A DNA stretch of 64,000 bases, from contig JAUPFV010000005.1 in the NCBI GenBank assembly GCA_036936605.1, forward strand, positions 190,028,958 to 190,092,957, given 5' to 3'. The position numbers were made by a program, and so were the translations under genes. The stretch is from Limnanthes douglasii subsp. nivea. Taxonomy: Eukaryota; Streptophyta; Magnoliopsida; Brassicales; Limnanthaceae. A model generated the notes under the pieces. That model was not told the origin of the DNA and searched no databases. It saw nothing but the letters and a program-made list of their open reading frames with translations. The first letter of the stretch is position 1. Every line of letters starts with the position of its first letter. Below are positions 61,102-64,000 of this stretch, one piece after another.

Positions 61102-62420
61102 GCAAAGGGGATGTAGACTTTTGGAGGGATGCCTGGCATGGCATGTCTCATATTGTCTCTGATTCTGGTCACAGATCATGGATGATTCCTGCTAAAGTAA
61201 AAACCTTTTGGAAGGATACTAATTGGGACTTCACTCTTCTTAACTTCTTATCCCAAGATCGTATTTCACACATTAAGTGTGTGAAGCTTGATCTGGGAAA
61301 GGAAGACAAGATTGAGTGGACCATTTCTAAAGATAAATATTTTAAAACTAGCTTAACTTGGGACGTTATCAGAGTTAAAAACACCAAGCAAAACATTTTA
61401 AAGAAGATTTGGAATCATTTTGTCCCAAGCAAGTTTTCTTTTCTTTGTTGGAAACTGTTAAAGAATTTTATCCCAATTGATAGTATTCTTTCGAAAATGC
61501 ATTTTACTTTGGTCTCTAAATGTCAGTTCTGCCACAATTGTGAAGAGAAGAATCATCTCTTCATCAACTGTGAGTATGCATGGTCACTGTGGAACTACTA
61601 TGGAGTTCTTTTCAGGATTCCTATAGGCAGATTTATGTCCATCAGTCACATGTTCTATAGCTGGTTTTGGGCTTCTAATGGTAAGTTTCATATTACTCAT
61701 CTAGTCCCACAGATTATCTGTTGGACTATTTGGCATAATAGAAATGCTTCTAAGTTCTCTGGCTCCTATGATAGGTTTGAGAGTGCTATCCTAAGCATTA
61801 ACAGTATAATAAAAGGTATTGATGCTAATGGTGTCTTAAAATCTACTCACTGGTCAGGTATGCATAGGGCTGGCTTGGTTCTAGGGTGTAATTCGATTTA
61901 CAACATAAAGCGAAAAGTGAGGTACCTGAAATGGGAGTCTCCTCCTTCTGGCAGGCTCAAGGTTAACGTTGACGGAGCGACCAGTTACACCGGTGAAGCC
62001 AGTGGGGGTTTTCTGGTCAGAGACGATCTTGGCAATCTGATTTTTGGTCAGGGCTTCTGTTTTGGCAAAGTAGGACCGTTTGAGGCTGAATGCTTGGCTC
62101 TGGTTGAGGCCATCTCTCACTGTCGTCGAAATGGTTTGGTGAATGTCGATGTAGAGTCTGACTGTCAGACTCTAATCGACACTCTGGCCTTTGGTGTTGA
62201 GACTTCTTTCTCGATGGTTGCTGTGTGTAGAAGCTTGATTCATCATTCGATGATTCTCCGGCATGTATCTCGTACCCAGAACTCGGCTGCTGACTGGATA
62301 TCGAGATGGGCTTTGAAGGCGAAGGGTGACAAATCTTTCCGGGTTAGTGATGCCCCGGTGGAGCTACTGGCGATTGTCACGCTTGAGAGCCTAGGCGTGG
62401 GATACATAGATCCCGGTTGA
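61092..62420 (+). pseudogene. LINE ORF2 part 2: zf-RVT and RNase H, frameshifted
   Basis: The expected continuation (GKGDVDFWRDAWHGMS) is in a different frame from part 1. One missing base in a TGG-like codon near 61094 explains the shift. This frame stays open to TGA at 62418-62420. The first internal ATG is 61143. The zf-RVT region (about 61400-61660) contains KFSFLCWKLLKNFIP and CQFCHNCEEKNHLFINC. The RNase H domain (about 61950-62390) contains KVNVDGATSY, FEAECLALVEAI, VESDCQTLIDTL and NSAADWISRW, with its acidic residues in place. Without frameshifting, the stranded part would not be made as a fusion. Confidence 0.8.
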
Positions 62421-62786
62421 GACTGTTGCTGGTTGGTGCAGAAGATCGATCTGTTGAGAATCGATATTTCTATCGATTTCTAGGTGGTTCAATTTTGTCT
62501 GTGGACACTGTTTTGATGGTGCTGTTTTGTTGGCTTGGTTTGGTGGTGGTTCGATTGTTGGGGGTGGTGGTTGCATTTAGGGTTTCAATTGGGGGCGAGT
62601 TTGTGTTTGTCAGAGAGAGAGGGATAGGAGAGAAATTAGGGTTTCGAGTTTGGAGTGGTGTCTAATTGCGGGTACATGTTTGGGTTTGTCCTGGGCCTTA
62701 TCCTTTTGGGTTTGGTCCTTTATTTGTATCTGTCAACTTTTCGGTTCAATTTTAATAAATGAGGTCTTTTGCAAAAAAAAAAAAAA
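62421..62786 (+). other. Young LINE 3' UTR and poly(A)
   Basis: T- and G-rich non-coding tail. It ends TTTTAATAAATGAGGTCTTT, then GC and 14 As. The AATAAA at about 62754-62759 can act as a polyadenylation signal. Confidence 0.8.
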
Positions 62787-62794
62787 ACAGAGAG
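62784..62794. repeat. LINE target-site duplication, right copy
   Basis: AAACAGAGAGA at the end of the poly(A) tail. It matches 56711-56721. Confidence 0.8.
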
Positions 62795-63269
62795 ATAGTA
62801 GCAGTATGTTTATTTTATTTTAGAAATTTATTCACTTAAATAATTTATCAGCTATAGAGCTCGCTGGCCTATACTTAGGCAAAGGAGCCTTGTAGCAGTT
62901 GGCTTCCATCACTGCCAATTTTGTTGTTGTCCTCTCTAGGGTCATGCAGACGCGATCGAAGGAAACAGATTTTGTATCTTGTGAGACTCATATACAACCT
63001 TAGGACAAAAACTGCGGATACGTGTGTTGCCAAGGGCCACCTGTTTCGAAGATTACTTATAAATATTACCATAATTTTGTAATTCAATTTATCCAAGTCG
63101 TAAAGATAATCTGTCTTATTAACTGAAACTCATTGGTTCGAAATCTGTCTAACTATCTTTGAAATCGAATCATCTTTGCAGATTTGGATTCGAGTCAGAT
63201 TTTTTTTTTAAGGGGCTACTCCCTTGCCGTTATTTAAGCTTCACAAAAACACTTAAGGATACAATAACA
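62795..63269 (+). promoter_or_regulatory. CYP81 upstream region
   Basis: Non-coding sequence between the LINE and the P450 ATG. A weak TATA-like TTATTTAAG lies at about 63229-63237, roughly 35-40 bp before the ATG. That is close for a TATA box, so the true core promoter may be elsewhere. The young LINE inserted at the far side of this region. Confidence 0.4.
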
Positions 63270-64000
63270 ATGGAAGCGAAATCTATTCTTTACTCGTCTC
63301 TCTCCCTCATCTGTATCCTTCTCATTCTCCAATATTTGTTGAACTCAAGAAGAAAAAGAAACCTCAACTTACCACCAAGTCCATCCAATTCACTCCCTAT
63401 CATCGGTCACCTCCACCTCTTCAAGCATCCCCTCCACCGCACTCTCGACTCTCTCTCTCAAAGCCTCGGCCCAATCATCTCACTCCGCCTCGGATCCAGC
63501 CTTGTCTACGTCGTCTCCTCTTTCTCTATTGCGGAAGAATGTTTCACCAAGAACGACATTGTCCTTGCCAACCGTCCTCCCATATTAATGAACAAGTACG
63601 TAGCCTATAACTTCACTACATTGGTGACTGCTCCGTATGGAGACTTCTGGCGCAACATTCGCAAGATTGCAGCACTGGAAATATTCTCAACACATCGTCT
63701 TAAAGATTTCTTGTCCATGAGGAGACATGAGATCCATCAGCTAATAATCAAGCTTGCTCGCGAGTCAAGTGTATCGAGAAATGGATGGGCTAAAGTGGAA
63801 CTCAAGTCATTGTTCATGAACTTGACTTTGAATACCATTCTGAGAATGGTCGCAGGAAAGAGGTATTTTGGCGAAGATGTAGGGGATGAAGAAAAGACAG
63901 AGTTTGTTAGAAAGCTTATTTCTGATGTTATTTCTTATGGTGGTGCTGGAAGTAAAGAGGATTATTTTCCATTTTTGAATTGTATTACAAACTACGAGAG
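63270..64000 (+). CDS. Cytochrome P450, CYP81-like, N-terminal half
   Basis: The first 243 codons of a P450, cut by the window edge. A hydrophobic signal anchor (about residues 6-24, SLSLICILLILQYLL) targets the endoplasmic reticulum. It is followed by the basic RRKRN stop-transfer and the Pro-rich hinge LPPSPSNSLPIIGHLHL. VLANRPPILMNKYV and the helix-C motif WRNIRKIAALEIFS (W-x3-R, which contacts haem) are present. MVAGKRYFGED is typical of CYP81, a family with roles in isoflavonoid, lignan and glucosinolate hydroxylation. The substrate cannot be inferred. The I-helix, ExxR and haem-Cys motifs would lie beyond 64000. The frame is open throughout. Confidence 0.9.
   Translation, partial: MEAKSILYSSLSLICILLILQYLLNSRRKRNLNLPPSPSNSLPIIGHLHLFKHPLHRTLDSLSQSLGPIISLRLGSSLVYVVSSFSIAEECFTKNDIVLANRPPILMNKYVAYNFTTLVTAPYGDFWRNIRKIAALEIFSTHRLKDFLSMRRHEIHQLIIKLARESSVSRNGWAKVELKSLFMNLTLNTILRMVAGKRYFGEDVGDEEKTEFVRKLISDVISYGGAGSKEDYFPFLNCITNYE

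Larger units (their letters stand above)
56722..62786 (+). mobile_element. Young full-length LINE (L1-type) with TSDs
   Basis: A complete 6.07-kb non-LTR retrotransposon: 5' UTR (56722-57028), ORF1, ORF2, 3' UTR and a 14-nt poly(A) tail (62773-62786). AAACAGAGAGA occurs just before the 5' end (56711-56721) and again overlapping the poly(A) end (62784-62794), giving a target-site duplication of at least 8 bp plus ambiguous A residues. Both ORFs are long and open except for one apparent single-base deletion in ORF2 near 61094. Preserved TSDs, tail and reading frames point to recent insertion. Confidence 0.92.

Noticed and set aside
1..64000. CRISPR arrays, bacterial operons or origins
   Set aside because: The tandem repeats have no spacer structure and the gene content is clearly plant nuclear.

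Overview
The window is nuclear DNA of a dicot (eudicot) plant. It is AT-rich and carries intron-rich plant genes with GT-AG introns, a chloroplast-type PPR-DYW editing factor, the start of a CYP81 cytochrome P450, and plant families of retroelements and DNA transposons. Three host genes are supported: a complete 21-exon SEC5 exocyst gene (16832-27991, +), a complete intronless PPR-DYW gene resembling Arabidopsis ELI1 (39219-41105, +), and the 5' part of a CYP81-like P450 running off the right edge (63270-64000, +). They are independent transcription units separated by repeats; I see no operon-like or cluster logic linking them.

Layout. 1-1687: decayed Ty3/gypsy pol (-), cut by a foldback-like element (about 1688-3255) whose long imperfect terminal inverted repeats enclose a nested minisatellite. 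3292-6100: internally deleted Ty1/copia element (-) with both LTRs. 6130-8134: tandem repeats and a probable tRNA-derived SINE. 10200-11280: Ty3/gypsy RNase H/integrase fragment (+). 11500-16000: decayed gag-like gene (-) with a possible LTR. 16832-27991: SEC5. 28690-35785: decayed LINE (+), itself split by a poly(A)-tailed insertion (32520-33600). 36488-38700: three tandem-repeat arrays. 39219-41105: PPR gene. 41950-44850: decayed MULE transposase with a C-terminal OTU-like region (+). 47600-52132: second, longer copia element (-) with one clear LTR, abutting a decayed hAT transposase (52133-53400, +). 55500-56205: TRIM-like LTR fragments. 56722-62786: nearly intact full-length LINE with target-site duplications and poly(A). 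63270-64000: CYP81.

The best leads are: (a) the young LINE, broken only by one apparent single-base deletion in ORF2, inserted about 480 bp upstream of the P450 start; (b) an ATGA stop/start overlap between ORF1 and ORF2 found in both this LINE and the diverged older LINE, suggesting termination-reinitiation; (c) the foldback element with a nested repeat array; and (d) 34-bp repeats inside the U3 of a copia LTR. All assignments come from reading translations and comparing segments within the window by eye; no database search was run.
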